NCBI GenBank assembly: GCA_964036045.1
Contig: OZ038380.1
Span: 126,214,899 to 126,278,898, forward strand
Direction of reading: 5' to 3'
DNA length: 64,000 nucleotides
From: Eutreptiella sp. 'Long Island Sound 2002'
Lineage: Eukaryota > Euglenozoa > Euglenophyceae > Eutreptiales > Eutreptiaceae
A program made the translations under genes and the position numbers. The notes beneath the pieces were generated by a model, which was not told the origin of the DNA, searched no databases, and saw nothing but the letters and a program-made list of their open reading frames with translations. This document shows positions 43,345-54,458 of the stretch, piece by piece. The stretch's first letter is position 1; the number at the start of each line of letters is the position of its first letter.

Positions 43345-44408
43345 GTGACAGTAGAACCACCAGCAAAAGACGTTTTAAGAGACCCAGTCCAATCTGAGAC
43401 CTGTCATAGACCAAAACGACAAGAGACCCACTTGGAAAAGTACTGTATAAGAGACCCACTTGCAACAGGTGAGGCAATGTGACAAGACAATTTTAATCAG
43501 ATGCTCCCAAATTGAATGTTGGGGGTATTGTTCACATACAATTCCAACAAATGGATCTCGGACTGACATTAGTGCCGAAGCCCAAGGCGAACACTTCACG
43601 CCAAGGCACAATCTCGCTCATTTGCTTCAAAAGCATCAACGAACTCCTGACAACCTGTCAAGTGTGCAATAAGGAAGTGCCCCAAGAAAATGGTTTTTTT
43701 TTAGTAGAAAAATGAAAACGAATCTCGGTTGTAACTACAAAGTAAAGGCCCAAATTGTTTGTCACGTAAAAACCAGGTAAAAACCACGTAAAATGGGTAA
43801 AAAAAAGTCAATAACTTGCTTTGTGCGTGTTTGCTCGCCTTGCCCTCTCATATGATGTGTAACGGACATATTTGCATGCAAATAGGCTGAAACATGGGTG
43901 AAAACGGAGGTGTTTTGCCACCTACGTCTCTCGCACCACAACACCACCATGAACATGCAATTATTGCCCTTTGCTGCCTTTTTGCGCGCGTAAAACGGTG
44001 TATTTGCGTGGTTACTATAATTTTAGCTCGGACGCAAAAAGGGTCATTTACGCACGTAAAAGGGTGTATTTACTTGTCTCGTGAATTCTGTTGCGGACGC
44101 GAATTAGGCGTTTTGCGCACGCAAAACCCATGTAGTTGCCTATTTCACTCTTAGGGGCTTCTCTTTTATGGGGCATGCCTGGCAAGAAGACCAGAGCCAA
44201 GGCCGCTGTCTTTTTGCTATTTACTGAGAAACGTTACTTCGTAGTTACAGCGGGCTCGTTGGATGCGGCTTGTTTTCGTGAGTTAGAACATAGGTCACAT
44301 CAGGGCCTGGAACTGCAATATAAGAGACCCACTTGGAAAAGTACACTCTAAGAGACCCATGGCTTTGGCTCCGGGTCAAAAAATTAAGAGACCCGGGTCT
44401 ACTGTCAG
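43345..44408. mobile_element. Element with TGACAGTAGA ends and AAGAGACCC repeats
   Basis: The ends GTGACAGTAGAACC and GGGTCTACTGTCAG form an inverted repeat interrupting the T5 5' sequence (compare 18028-18040). AAGAGACCCACTTGGAAAAGT repeats lie near both ends (43377-43465 and 44318-44395). It has no coding content of its own and carries the short T3 derivative. Confidence 0.7.
43730..44249. mobile_element. T3-derived miniature element
   Basis: This 520-bp copy has T3 ends (TGTAACTACAAAGTAAAGGCC at the left and its relative at the right). It holds the T3 5' region with ACGCACGTAAA words and the gene A start MPGKKTRAKAAV, then jumps straight to the last 40 bases of T3. Flanks are GT and GC. 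It is an internal-deletion derivative. Confidence 0.88.
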
Positions 44409-44466
44409 GGGGGGGGGGGTGATGATCAATGTTCTGTTTGAAACTACCCCATTTTGGGCTCTTGGG

Positions 44467-44537
44467 ATATACGGCCGTACACTCAAGGCTCCAATACCTC
44501 AGTATACGGCCGTGTACTCTGGAATATACGGCCGTAT
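44467..44537. repeat. T5-Y word cluster 1
   Basis: Three TATACGGCCGT(A/G)TA words are interrupted just downstream by T3 and continued at 58797-58812. Confidence 0.9.
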
Positions 44538-44804
44538 ACTCAACTATAACTGTAACTACGAAGTAAAGGCCCAAAGTGTTTCTCGGGTAAAAGCCAGGTA
44601 AAAACCAGGTAAAATGGGTAAAAATTCAGTAACTTGCTTTGTACGTGTTTGCTCGCTCTGCCCTCTCTTGTGATGTGTAACAAACACATTTGCATGCATA
44701 TAGGCTGAAATATGGGTGAAAACGGAGGTGTTTTGCCACTTTTACGTGTCCCGCACCACAACACCCCCATGAACATGCATTTATTGCCCTTTGCTGCCTT
44801 TTTG

Positions 44805-44950
44805 TGCACGTAACAGGGTGTATTTGCGTGGTTACTATAAGTTTAGCTCGGACGCAAAAAAGGGTAACTTACGCACGTAAAAGGGTTTATTTACTTGTGT
44901 CGTGAATTACGTTGCGGACGCAAATTAGGCTCTTTGCGCACGCAAAATCC
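44805..44950. repeat. T3 word cluster 1 (ACGCACGTAAA / TGCGCACGCAAAA)
   Basis: Six spaced GCGCACGCAAAA or ACGCACGTAAAA words and half-sites occur before the gene A start. Confidence 0.85.
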
Positions 44951-44995
44951 ATGTAATTGCCTCTTTCACTCTTAGGGGCTTCTCTTTTGTGGGAC

Positions 44996-46932
44996 ATGCC
45001 TGGCAAGAACTCCAAAGCCAAGGCCGCTGTCCAAGCCCCCGCGGACCCGCATCCACTGTTCAAGCCCGCCCCTCCTCCCCGCAATACCCACGAGCCCACC
45101 AAGCACGTTGTTGATGAGTATGTGAAGGTGGTGGGTGTGGAAAATGTGGCGGGAACTGGTATCCAGGTGTTGGATTGTGCACTCTCGGTGAACGAGATTA
45201 ATGGGTTTCCGGCTATCCCCGAGGATGTTTGCTCGGTGAGAGAGGGGCTGCAAAACTTGCAGCAAGAAAACGGTGAACCCTTGAAACATTTGTTGAGGGT
45301 CAACCTGCAGGCCGGATCAGTTGCTTTGACCAAGGGAGTTTTGAGCAATTTTGCTCTGGGCCTAGACCATAGGTTGAGCCCTGCCCCATTGGGGATAATC
45401 CTGCATCTTAGTGCAAAGAGGTTAACAGCATTGTTTGCCATGATGCACGTGCCCAAGGCCCCGAACGGCAATTTGTGTCGGTGTACAATGTGCCGGATGC
45501 GGATCGGGAAAAGGAGGCGGGTAACCGACGGATGTGGTGAGACCCCGTCAAGGTGTAACGTTGGGAAGAGCGCCTCGATACGGACACGCACATTTTTTTC
45601 CGGGAGTCCAAATTTGGGGACTGGTTGGCCTACGGAGCGATTCAGTCCGTGGGTCGACGCGAGACATTGAAAGGACCGGCCATTCGTGATTTGACGCCGC
45701 CCACAAATTTTGTAACGCAGGACGCATTTTTTGCGCTTGGTTTGGGTTGTCCGTCGCCAGACATCGCAGTGAAATACCTTGTGTCTCAGCATCCGTTGCC
45801 GGATCCCCCCTCCAGAACCCCCGAGGAGTATGAGGCCACAATCTACCGTTTGGTGGAAGACATTCTGCCAAGGGACTTGGTGGATCAGTTATGTGCCTTG
45901 CATTTGGAGGGAGATGAGAATAGGGAAGACATTCTCCTTCGGGGCCACAACCAAGTTAGTGGGCGCCGGGAGACCGCCCTGGGAACGGTGAACAAGTGGC
46001 TCCCCTCGGAAATCAAGTGGCGCTTGCGGCGCATTTTGGCAGACCTTTTCCCGGTGCTGGATGACCTTGAGGACAGGGAGCCCCGGTTGGTGAAACGGAT
46101 GGCCCCCTCCCCCTAGAGGGGCTACCAATGGCCGCACCGCGATTGCATGCTTAGGTTGCGGGGTGCCGCGGACAAGAGGGTGGTTTTCATATCCCTGCAG
46201 TATGATCCCCCACAAGAATGAGTGCAAATTGCACCGGGGACGAGCCATGGCTACCACACGTCCAACGCGTGGCACGTGGTCCAGCATAAGCGTGGCAGTG
46301 TTTTGCTGATGGATGGAAGGAACGTTGATCCATCGTGGAGCTGGCGGGCCGGGGAGGATGATTTTTGTCCCTTGTGTGCCGGAAAGATTCCGCACACCCC
46401 CAAATCTGGTGGAACCGGAGAATGTCCCGGACCTGATGTTTGTTGAGCCGGAGGAACCGGAGGTGGGAGAGGCGGAGGAGGACCCCCCGGCAACCTCTTC
46501 GGGCAGTGATTTGCAGCCCCATGCACCACCTGCCCCAAGGTGGAGTTGGTCGGCTCCCCTGAAAACGCCCCCGGGGATGGAGAAGAAAGTCCCCTACATG
46601 GGTGACGTGTGGGTCATTGGGACTAGGTTTGGAACCGCTGCCATTAGCGTGTGCCCATTCACGACGGAGGGATTGCGGCCAGAGGATGAGAATGGATCCC
46701 CCCTCCCATGGCGGACAACATGGTGCTGGTCCCCGTCGCCCCCGGATGCGTCTACTTTGGGTTCTGTCCCAGCAGCCTCGTCCTCACGCGCGCAGCCAGC
46801 GCCCGTGAAATGCAGTGGGCTTCAATGGCGATGCACTATACCACCTCAATGCCCAAAATGCAAGCCGAGTCCGACGGCAAAGTGAAGTGGGACAGCAAGA
46901 AGAAGGAATACAAGTGCCCATGTGACGAGAAC
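44996..46932 (+). pseudogene. T3 gene A exon block 1, PhyH-like dioxygenase
   Basis: It starts MPGKNSKAKAAVQAP. After a conserved N-terminal domain (NLQAGSVALTKGVLSNF) a frameshift occurs near 45470. The core reads QWPHRDCMLRL (H-x-D, about 46129), VQIAPGTSHGYHTSNAWHV, then after another frameshift TLIHRGAGGPGRMIFVPCVP (distal His about 46330). The C-terminal module VPYMGDVWVIG ... REMQWASMAMHY matches T1. Stops are TGA 45538, TAA near 45556, TAG 46113 at a position that is Trp in T1, and TGA 46219. The splice donor is at 46933. It is the same enzyme class as T1 and T4; the substrate is unknown. Confidence 0.75.
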
Positions 46933-47200
46933 GTGTGTAATTACCCCGTTTTTGCGCGCGTAAAATACATCGTTTGCGCATCGGCTATACACATGACGAG
47001 GAAGCAAAATGGGTCATTTACGCACACAAAATAGAGTATTTACGTCGTTGCCTGATGTCAACCTGTGACGCAAAATGGGTCATTTACGTGCGTAAATTCA
47101 TGTATTTTCGTGTTCACCTAATCTCAACCCGGGATGCGAAATGTGTCATTTGCGCACGCAAAATCCAAGTAAATTCATGCTTTTCCTCCATATCTTTTAG
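46933..47200 (+). other. T3 gene A intron carrying word cluster 2
   Basis: The intron runs from donor GTGTGTAATT to acceptor ATCTTTTAG, joining CPCDEN to IVVNFLPFALVNPGP in frame, the same relative place as in T1 and T4. Six TTTGCGCACGCAAA / TTTACGCACA words lie inside. Confidence 0.65.
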
Positions 47201-48535
47201 ATTGTCGTGAACTTCTTGCCCTTCGCGTTGGTGAATCCCGGGCCCGCCGACACTAGTGCTGGGTTCGACGCCGGAGCTGCTGCTGGAACCCAACCCGGAG
47301 AGAGTGGCGCGGCCGGTGAACGCGCTGATTTGGTGACAAGACGTTTCCGGAAGTCGGTGATTTCGATGTTCGGTGCGTGCATGGGTATGGCAAGGTTGCC
47401 CATGTGGAGGCGGGAATGGTTTTTTTGGAGGATCGTTTTGGGATCCTCCACTGGAAGCCCTTTTGGGGCACTTCGGTGCGGCCCTTGGGTGCCAAGACCG
47501 GGACTAGACGGGAGGCGGGAGGCGATTCGGTGACGTTGTTTTGCCCGTTTTTGGTGAAAGACAGGAAGGGGCAAGAGGAGAAAGTGTTCCTCGTTCCCTT
47601 CCTGTACATGCGGCCACCCAGCTCGCACACGTGGGCCCTCCTCTGCACCCCGGGCGAGCTGGGCCAGCTGCATAATGTACATGGGGTGCCACTCAGTGAA
47701 ACTGGAGGTGTCCTGCCAGGGACACGTGAGGTTGGTGGTGCGGACCAAACGGCGGCACTCACTGTGTGGGTGGATGCCTTTTGGTTGCGGTGGGAGAAGG
47801 AAGCGCGCAGCGACATGTCGCACAAGGTGGAGGCGGAGGCACGGAAGCTGGCCGAGGGCGAGAATGTGGCTTCGGAATCTTCTGCTGGAAAGAAATCTTC
47901 CGTGGTCCCCGGGAAGAGGTCCCGCGGCCGCCCCCCCAAGGCGCCCGGGAGGGTGCCGGGAGTCACTCCGGCCGGGCAAACCTCCGAGGTGGTGCGGCTG
48001 CAGCTGGAGAATGAGTTGCTGAAGGGGAAGGTGGCGCTGCTGGAGGACGAGGTGGCGGAGCGCGATGCACAGCTGGTTGCCGTGTGTCGCGAGAGGCAGC
48101 GGGCCGATGAGCTGCTGAAGGAGCGGGACAGCCAGCTGATGGCGGAGCGCACCACGTCCACCAAGAGGGCATCGGCGTGGCGAAGCCGGGAGAAGAACCT
48201 CCTAGGCGAGTTGGAGGCTGTGCGTGGGCAGCGCGGGACGAAGCGCACCGCTCCCGAGCCTGTGGCTGTGCAGGACACGGGTGCCGCGGAGGACAAGGCT
48301 TGGCTGACACAGTGTGCCGTTGAGTTGCGAACGGGACAGCAGCAAGGAGCAACGGCCACGGCTGTGGTGGAGGACAGCCTCAAGCGAGTCGACAAGGAGG
48401 CTGCGCCCCCTCCATCCTCTTTGGGCGCTGGACGAACTGGTGAAGAAGTACGATGTCGGAGACATCGTGCAACCGCCAAGGAAGAAAGGGGCAACCGAGC
48501 CCGGGACCCCAACGGGGGGGTCGCCGCAGTCTTAG
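47201..48535 (+). CDS. T3 gene A exon block 2: AT-hook coiled-coil protein
   Basis: The shared gene A domain comes first (about 47370-47800: VHGYGKVAHVEAGMV ... KVFLVPFLYMRPPSS ... VWVDAFWLRWEKEAR). An AT-hook KRSRGRPPKAPGR follows (about 47920-47955), and then a long coiled coil (about 47990-48230: LQLENELLKGKVALLEDEVA ... LLKERDSQLMAERT). The C-terminus LDELVKKYDVGDIV ends near TAG 48533. There is a frameshift at about 47360 and another near 48410; between them 340 codons are open. AT-hooks bind the minor groove of AT-rich DNA, so this is probably the DNA-anchoring half of gene A. Confidence 0.72.
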
Positions 48536-48574
48536 GGATCTGGGGCCTGATGAGGTGTCGGCGGTGTGGTGAGG

Positions 48575-48990
48575 TGGTCGGCGGTGATCGGATGGTGATG
48601 GTGTTGGTGAGTGATGGTGATCGGATGGTGATGTTGTTGGTGGGAGATGGTGATTGGATGGTGATGGTGTTTGTGGGACATACCGGGCGGATGGTGATGG
48701 TGTTGGTCGGAGATGGTGATCGGATGGTGACGGTGTAGGTGGAAGATGATGATTGGTAACGTGGAGGTCACCCGGAGCCAACTGTGTTGTTGTCATTCAT
48801 TTATGTTGCCCGCCAGTGTGTCTTTCATTTCAAAAGTGAGGGGGGGATTGTGTCGTTGTGATTCATTTCTTTTCAACGTCAATGTGTCATTCATTTCAAA
48901 AGTGAGGGTCGCTGGTGGGCGTGGGTGGATTGCGTTGTTGTCAGTGAATTGTTTTCAATATCAATGTGATATTCAATTCAAAAGAGAGGG
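48575..48990. repeat. GATGGTGATGG minisatellite and a 60-base degenerate repeat
   Basis: From 48575 to 48760 units around GGTGATCGGATGGTGATGGTGTTGGT repeat with variation. From 48785 to 48990 a unit containing CAATGTGTCATTCATTTCAAAAGTGAGGG recurs three times. No gene is present. Confidence 0.8.
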
Positions 48991-49227
48991 TGACCGGTGG
49001 GTTTTATGGTGTCTGCCTGTCTGCAACGCCTATTGAGGTGGTTGCGGTTCTTCAGGTTGAACTTTTCATTGCTCATCAACCTTTTCAACTTCTTCAATTC
49101 TTCAAAGGCCTGCACGCATGTTTCAATTTTCGAATGCGTGGGGTTTGAACAGGGGCGTTACGTGTGCAAGTGTAGCATGCATACCTCTGACCCACTCGGT
49201 GCCATGGCAAATGGGCAAATGCCTCAT

Positions 49228-49460
49228 TTACCCCATTCTTGCGTATGCAAAAGGCCCCTTTTGCGTGCCTGCACACTTTACACCTGGGATGCAAAAACAC
49301 CCTTTTGCGTGCGCAAATTGCACGTTTTGCGTGTCAACTGTTCTTCTTGCGAGTACGCAAAAACACCCTCTTGTGTGCGCAACAGGCCCTTTTTGCGCCA
49401 GTAACGAAGGTAGGGTAGGCACGCAAATAGGCGCATTTACGCACGCAAAAACGCGGTAAT
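49228..49460. repeat. T3 word cluster 3
   Basis: About eight TTTGCGTGCGCAAA-type words, including TTTACGCACGCAAAA, lie between gene A and the transposase start. Confidence 0.85.
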
Positions 49461-49524
49461 TCCGTCTCCTACGTGCAGTGCCACGCGCTTGTGCCGCATG
49501 CGTCCCAGGTGTTCTTTCGATATC

Positions 49525-49727
49525 ATGCAGCGGGATCCGTGGCTGTTCCACCACTTGGCCCTGGGCTATCGCAAAGGCCGCGGTGACCGGATCAGCAGCT
49601 TGCAGGGCGTGGTGCGTGACGTTACGAGGGAGGATTGGAATGTGCGAATGCAGAGGGGGGTACAAATGTGGTGGACGTGTACACGGATGTCACCATGAAT
49701 CATCAACTCGATTTGGAGTTGAATGCT
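49525..49727 (+). pseudogene. T3 transposase, N-terminal segment
   Basis: It starts MQRDPWLFHHLALGYRK, the counterpart of T1 MQRPFEQLAPSNY, and continues SSLQGVVRDVTREDW. A frame change lies near 49640, where VVDVYTDVTMNHQLDLELNA reads to the T2 insertion. The remainder is at 56685-58166. Confidence 0.75.
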
Positions 49728-49996
49728 TGTACCCTTCGTGAACCGGCCGTTTGAATCCGAGATTCACGGTACCGTGAATTTCACCCAATTTTGCTGTGTT
49801 TTGCTCGTAACTTGGTGCTATCATGTGCTTTTGTTGTGCTACCTTCGCCCAAAGTAAGATCCAACAAATATGTGCAATTTAGAGGTTTGAAGTCCCCGCA
49901 TGGTTCAACACATTTGCTGAGATTCGCCTGAATTTGAAATTCATGCACCCAGATTGACGCAGAAATTCACGGTAGATTCACAGATTCACGACAATG

Positions 49997-50046
49997 TGAA
50001 ATTCGCACGAATTTCGTACGAATTTCGTACGAATTTCGCACGAATT
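49997..50046. repeat. T2 word cluster 1 (TTCGTACGAA)
   Basis: Four TTCG(T/C)ACGAA palindromes lie 70 bases before the gene A start. Confidence 0.88.
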
Positions 50047-50113
50047 TACCCTGATTTCCACTGGATCGCTTTCTGACAGCTCTCAAAGCCTTTCTTCGCA
50101 TTCTCTTTTGACA

Positions 50114-51642
50114 ATGTCCTAGCAGACTTTGTCGCAGCTCGCCAGCCTGGCCTCTCGCCCCGACCCCGCAGCCGACACCCTCGCCCATTACCAAGCCCTC
50201 CCCGTCGCCCACCATCAATTGGAGGAGGCGACGTACCAGTCGGGGGCACTGGGGGTGGATGATGCTGAGGGCTGGGCAGCATCCCTCGACCCCTCCCCCG
50301 ATGTCATCCACATCGACATGCGCAGCCCCACCCGCAACTCCTACCTTGGGGGGAGGGGATGGGCCACAACCTTGTGGAGGGAACTGCGCCCCAAACTCCC
50401 CTCCCTTAAATTTCTGCACCTGACCCCTCTCCCGTCCAAGGTTGACCAGCTCCTCAACTCCATGCGCACTAACCCTGTGGGGAAGTTTAAGGACGCCCAC
50501 GTCCAGGTGTACCCCACCACTAACCTCGTCCATACCCCCCCCCACTGCGATATGGTGTGCCTGCAGGATCTTGCTGCAGGTGCACCGGCAGACCATTCTT
50601 TTTTCCCCTTTTCCGGCACCTAGCCAACCCCCGGTGGTGGGATGATTTGGGCATCGCCCCTTTCCATCCCACCATCTCCCCCCAAATGCACATCCCCGAC
50701 GTTAGGCACCCCACCTTCTACAGCACAACTTCTTTGCAATGGTACCGTGGTGCCTCATGCGCCCCCTTCTTCATTTCAAGTGAACCCCCCCTCCGCACCG
50801 AACCCCTTCCCGACCCCCCTCATGGGGTGATGGGCAGCCCTGACCCCGCCCCCGATAGGGTTGGCCCCTCCCAGCTGCCCCTCATCTTTGTTGATGGGAA
50901 CAGCTACATTGTGGTTCGGGGGCTTGTGGAAGCACGGGATCGTGAGGTGGGGTGGAACAAAGTGATGAAGGCGTGGGGCGGCGGCGACGAAAAAGTCGTC
51001 GCAAAGAATTTTGAGCTCCTTTTCAACGCCGCGCGGAGTGAGGATCAGGCCAAGGATCCAGAGCTCCACCGGCGTTGGCAAAGCAAGAGCAACTTGGGGT
51101 CGGGGGTGGGGGGGCCTCTCTTCAAGAAGTTCCACCCCCACCTCACCGAAAGTGTCCCTGGAGTTGGGGACCTCCACCCAATGACGCCGGGCAGCGTCAT
51201 TGTGGCGAGTGTGGGGAGTGGGCCGCAGCTCCCCCACACCGACGTTGACACCCACCCCGAGGTGCTCCCCTCCAACAGCAGGGACATCTTGGGGTGCCAC
51301 CTGAGTAGCTTGCTCTGCTTGTCAGAGGACTACCAGCTGGCGGTGCAGGCAGGGACGGCCCTGGGGGAGGCGGGGGAGGCGCGCTGGGACACCGTTGAGC
51401 TGCATCGGGGGGGCATGGTGCTGATGGTGGCCACCAGCCGCCACCATCGGTTGCCTGCCCTCCCCGACTTCAAGGATGGGCTGCAGGGAGCTCTTTTTCA
51501 CTTGTGGACCCCCGACCCCCGACACAAACACCAGCAGCCCAACACCACACACCCGGACGCCACCCCACCCCCCCAAAGAGGCCCTGGACGTTGCCGGGGA
51601 TTTGTCCAGTTGGGACTTGCCCAGCGTGGACCGGGGGGCTAG
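50114..51642 (+). CDS. T2 gene A exon block 1: 2OG dioxygenase-like
   Basis: ATG at 50114 is followed by an in-frame TAG at codon 3 and then a frame open to a 44-bp intron (50580-50623), joining DLAA to NPRWWDDLG. Exon 2 carries HPTFYSTTSLQW (shared with T1, T3 and T4), a conserved SYIVVRGLVEARD block, PQLPHTDVDTHPEV (H-x-D, 51234-51242), LSSLLCLSEDYQLAVQAG and GGMVLMVATSRHHRLPAL (distal His near 51440). The core is uninterrupted for over 300 codons, so this copy is relatively young. It diverges from the others and lacks the HRGAGG context, so activity is less certain. Confidence 0.65.
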
Positions 51643-51849
51643 GCGTGCTCCTTGGGCAATCAAGGCCGGGGCTTGTACTTGCGCTTGGCGTGGTGCCGAA
51701 TATCCGGCGACCACGCGGTGAACGGGACCTGCAGATGTGGGGAAGTGTGGAAGGCACAAATTGAGAAAGGGGGAGTGGACACGAGGCAATGCACAAACAA
51801 AAGGAGCAAATTGGACGAATTTCACATTTCCATAATATTCACACAAATT

Positions 51850-51925
51850 TATTCACGTGAAATTCGTACGAATTTGGTACGAATTTCGTACGAATTTCGT
51901 ACGAATTTCACGTGAATTTCGTCCA
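51850..51925. repeat. T2 word cluster 2, between gene A blocks
   Basis: Four TTCGTACGAA or related words lie after the dioxygenase block, at the place where T1, T3 and T4 have the word-bearing intron. Splice sites for this intron are not resolved. Confidence 0.75.
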
Positions 51926-51929
51926 ATTT

Positions 51930-53797
51930 GCCAATAAACAAAGCAAACACACAAGCAAGCACACCTTGCACTCACGTGGGCATGTGATGCTCCATGCCCC
52001 GGTCTTCGCGCACTTGGGCGACCGCCACGCTTGGACCGTATTCACCAGGTGCCACAGCGTGGTCGGCCGCTCCGGGGGGGCAATGCCGGTCATGGCGAAG
52101 TGGATCTCCGACTCCGCATCGACATTGTCCCCCTTGCAGACCTGCAGATGGTGCACGCTGCCCTCGAAGAACAGCATGCACTGCACGCCGACCTCGATGA
52201 CGGCGAGGTTGGAGGCCGGGGCCGACCGGGAGAGGAAGGTGGGGTGGAAGGGGCAGGTGGGGGCCCTGCCGGGACCAACTTAGGGGGGTTGGTGAAGGGG
52301 GCCTGGGCAGCATCCTCCTCCCACAACCCCACCCTCTCAACCGCCCCCTTCCCTACCCACAACACCTGAAGGCCCCGGTGGTGACCAGCCCGCAGGCACC
52401 GGTGGTGGACGGGCGCCAAGCGACGTCGGCAGTGTGCGCAGCCAGGGCCCGCGGCGCTCTGGACGTTCGGGGGGCACCGGCAGCGAGGCCAGCATCGCCG
52501 CGGGGCATGTGGCGCGCGAGGTGGTGGTGCCCATGCCGTCCCGCGACGAGTTGGGCGATGCCCACACCGACCCCCCCGTGGACCGGGTCACCCTGGCCGC
52601 CAGGCAGCCGGATCTAGCCTGGACCCAGCAGGTGCCGCCCGGGTCCGATGGCGGGCAGCGGCATCTCAGTGCCGTGTGGGACATGGTCTTGGAGTCCCGG
52701 GGGGTGCAGGGCACCTTCCGCATCTCCTTCCCGTGCCCCATTGTAGTCAAGGGGGGTCCAACCTGCCCGCGGGGCACGAGGTGGTAGGCATGTTTGCCTA
52801 CCGGCTTGTGAGTGGGCACTGGCGGGTGCACACCGGGGTGTCGCGGATTGGGGAGGAGGGGACAGTGACCACGGCTGGGGTTTTTGGGCTCAATGTGCTC
52901 ACGGGTTGGGAGCAGCGGAGGCCGGAGTGGGCGGACGTGGCATGGCTTGCCATGCGCGTCCATTTGGGGAGGCAGCGGAAGATGGGGGTGGCTGGCGTCA
53001 TTGACGTCGAGGAGCGGGACGAATCCCCCACCCGCAAGCGGAAAGGGCGCCCCCCCAAAGGGGACACCGAGCCCCCCGCCCCCCCCAAAGCCGCGCGTAC
53101 GGCCACCCCGGCGGAGCGGGCGTTGCGGGCGGAGCAGGCGGAGCCGGTGGCGGGGCGGGGGCAGAGGGGGGTGGTGCAGGAGCGGGTGGAGCAGCAGCGG
53201 GCGGGGGCGTGGGAGGCACGCGCGATCAGCGCGGAGGCCGCCAACCGCGACCTCGAGGCCCGTCTGTGCAGGGCCGACGAGGACAGGCGGGACTCCGAGT
53301 CGCGGTTGGCGGACGTCAACAAGGAGCGTGACCGGCCGGCCGCCAAAGTGAAAACTCTGGAGCGCGACCTGGCGACGTTGCGCAAGGCAAAGCCAGCGGC
53401 AGAGCCAGCAGAGGTAGTGGAGAGGCTTGAGGGTGCCGAGGCCCCCCCGGGTGACAGTGGGGCGGGGGGGGCCAGTGCCGCCGGTGTCTTGTACCTCCTG
53501 GCCGGCGCACAGGCGTGGCATGCCCAGGCCGAGGCGTGCGCCGGCCAGATGTCGGCAGTGTCCGCGGGCCTGCGGATGGCCATGTTGGGCAGTGGCAAGC
53601 AGGTGGATGTGGACAGCGTGGCCCCCGACGCCCCCAAGGTGAGTGCCGCACTGGAGGAAGTGCGCCGGCAGTACCCCCCCCACCGCCTCACGTTGGCGGC
53701 CATGGACCCCTCCTTTGTGGAGGCGGTAGGGAAGCAGAGCTCCCAGAGCACCGCTAGCCGGAGCTCTGCTCCAGGGGGGGGGGGGGGGGGGGCGTAG
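51930..53797 (+). CDS. T2 gene A exon block 2: AT-hook coiled-coil protein
   Basis: The start is uncertain. From 52434 a frame includes the shared gene A domain (FRISFPCPIVVKGG ... FAYRLVSGHWRVHTGVSRIG) with a frameshift near 52745. After it comes a conserved WADVAWLAMRVHLGRQRK block, an AT-hook RKRKGRPPKGD (about 53030-53065) and a coiled coil (about 53110-53400: ALRAEQAE ... RDLEARLCRADEDRRDSES). The Ala-rich C-terminal region ends in poly-Gly before TAG 53795. 373 codons are open from 52676. Likely a nuclear DNA-binding partner; the function is inferred from the AT-hook only. Confidence 0.65.
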
Positions 53798-53927
53798 CTC
53801 ACCCTTTAACCTCGGGACCACCTGTCCCTTCTAACGTCCACGAATGTTATCCTGCCCCCCCCCCCCCCGGGCATGGGCATTTTGACCGACATGTGGGGCA
53901 CCCCCCCCCCACTTTGCGAAATTTTCC

Positions 53928-54046
53928 GCAGCACTGTTTGTACTTTATTCGGGGTATGCTATGCCCCCTAACCTGTTTGCGATATTTTCTGCATCACTGT
54001 TTGTATTTTATTCGGGTTATGCTATGCCCCCTGACCTGTTACACTG
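53928..54046. repeat. 59-base tandem duplication
   Basis: Two copies of a unit with CACTGTTTGTA(C/T)TTTATTCGG and GCTATGCCCCCT lie in the gene-free stretch after gene A. Poly-C tracts precede it at 53855-53912. Confidence 0.85.
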
Positions 54047-54175
54047 CTGACTGAGTGTTAGCCGATTGACAACCACTGGAGTGCGTGTTTGATGACCCAT
54101 GCGCACCATCCTGTGCTTGCTTTGTGAGGGTCAACGAGGGCACAAGGATGAGGCTTCGGCAGAAATTCTTTGAAC

Positions 54176-54345
54176 GTCACGTGAAATTCGCACGAAATTC
54201 CTACGAATTTCATGCGAATTTCACATTTCCAGAATATTCACACAAATTTATTCACACGAAATTTGCACAAAATTCGTACGAAATTCGTACTAATTTCGTA
54301 CGAATTTCGTGCGAATTTCGTGCGAATTTATATGAATTTCTTCAA
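54176..54345. repeat. T2 word cluster 3
   Basis: About ten TTCGTACGAA-type words and half-sites lie between gene A and the transposase. Confidence 0.9.
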
Positions 54346-54458
54346 ATTGCATGCGAATCACAGTAGAGAGCCACAAAATTTAGTTGTCTCCGGGAGGGGG
54401 ATGGTAGAAACCTTGCGATGAATGCCTCCCCCATTCAACAGGTCTTGTATCTCACACC

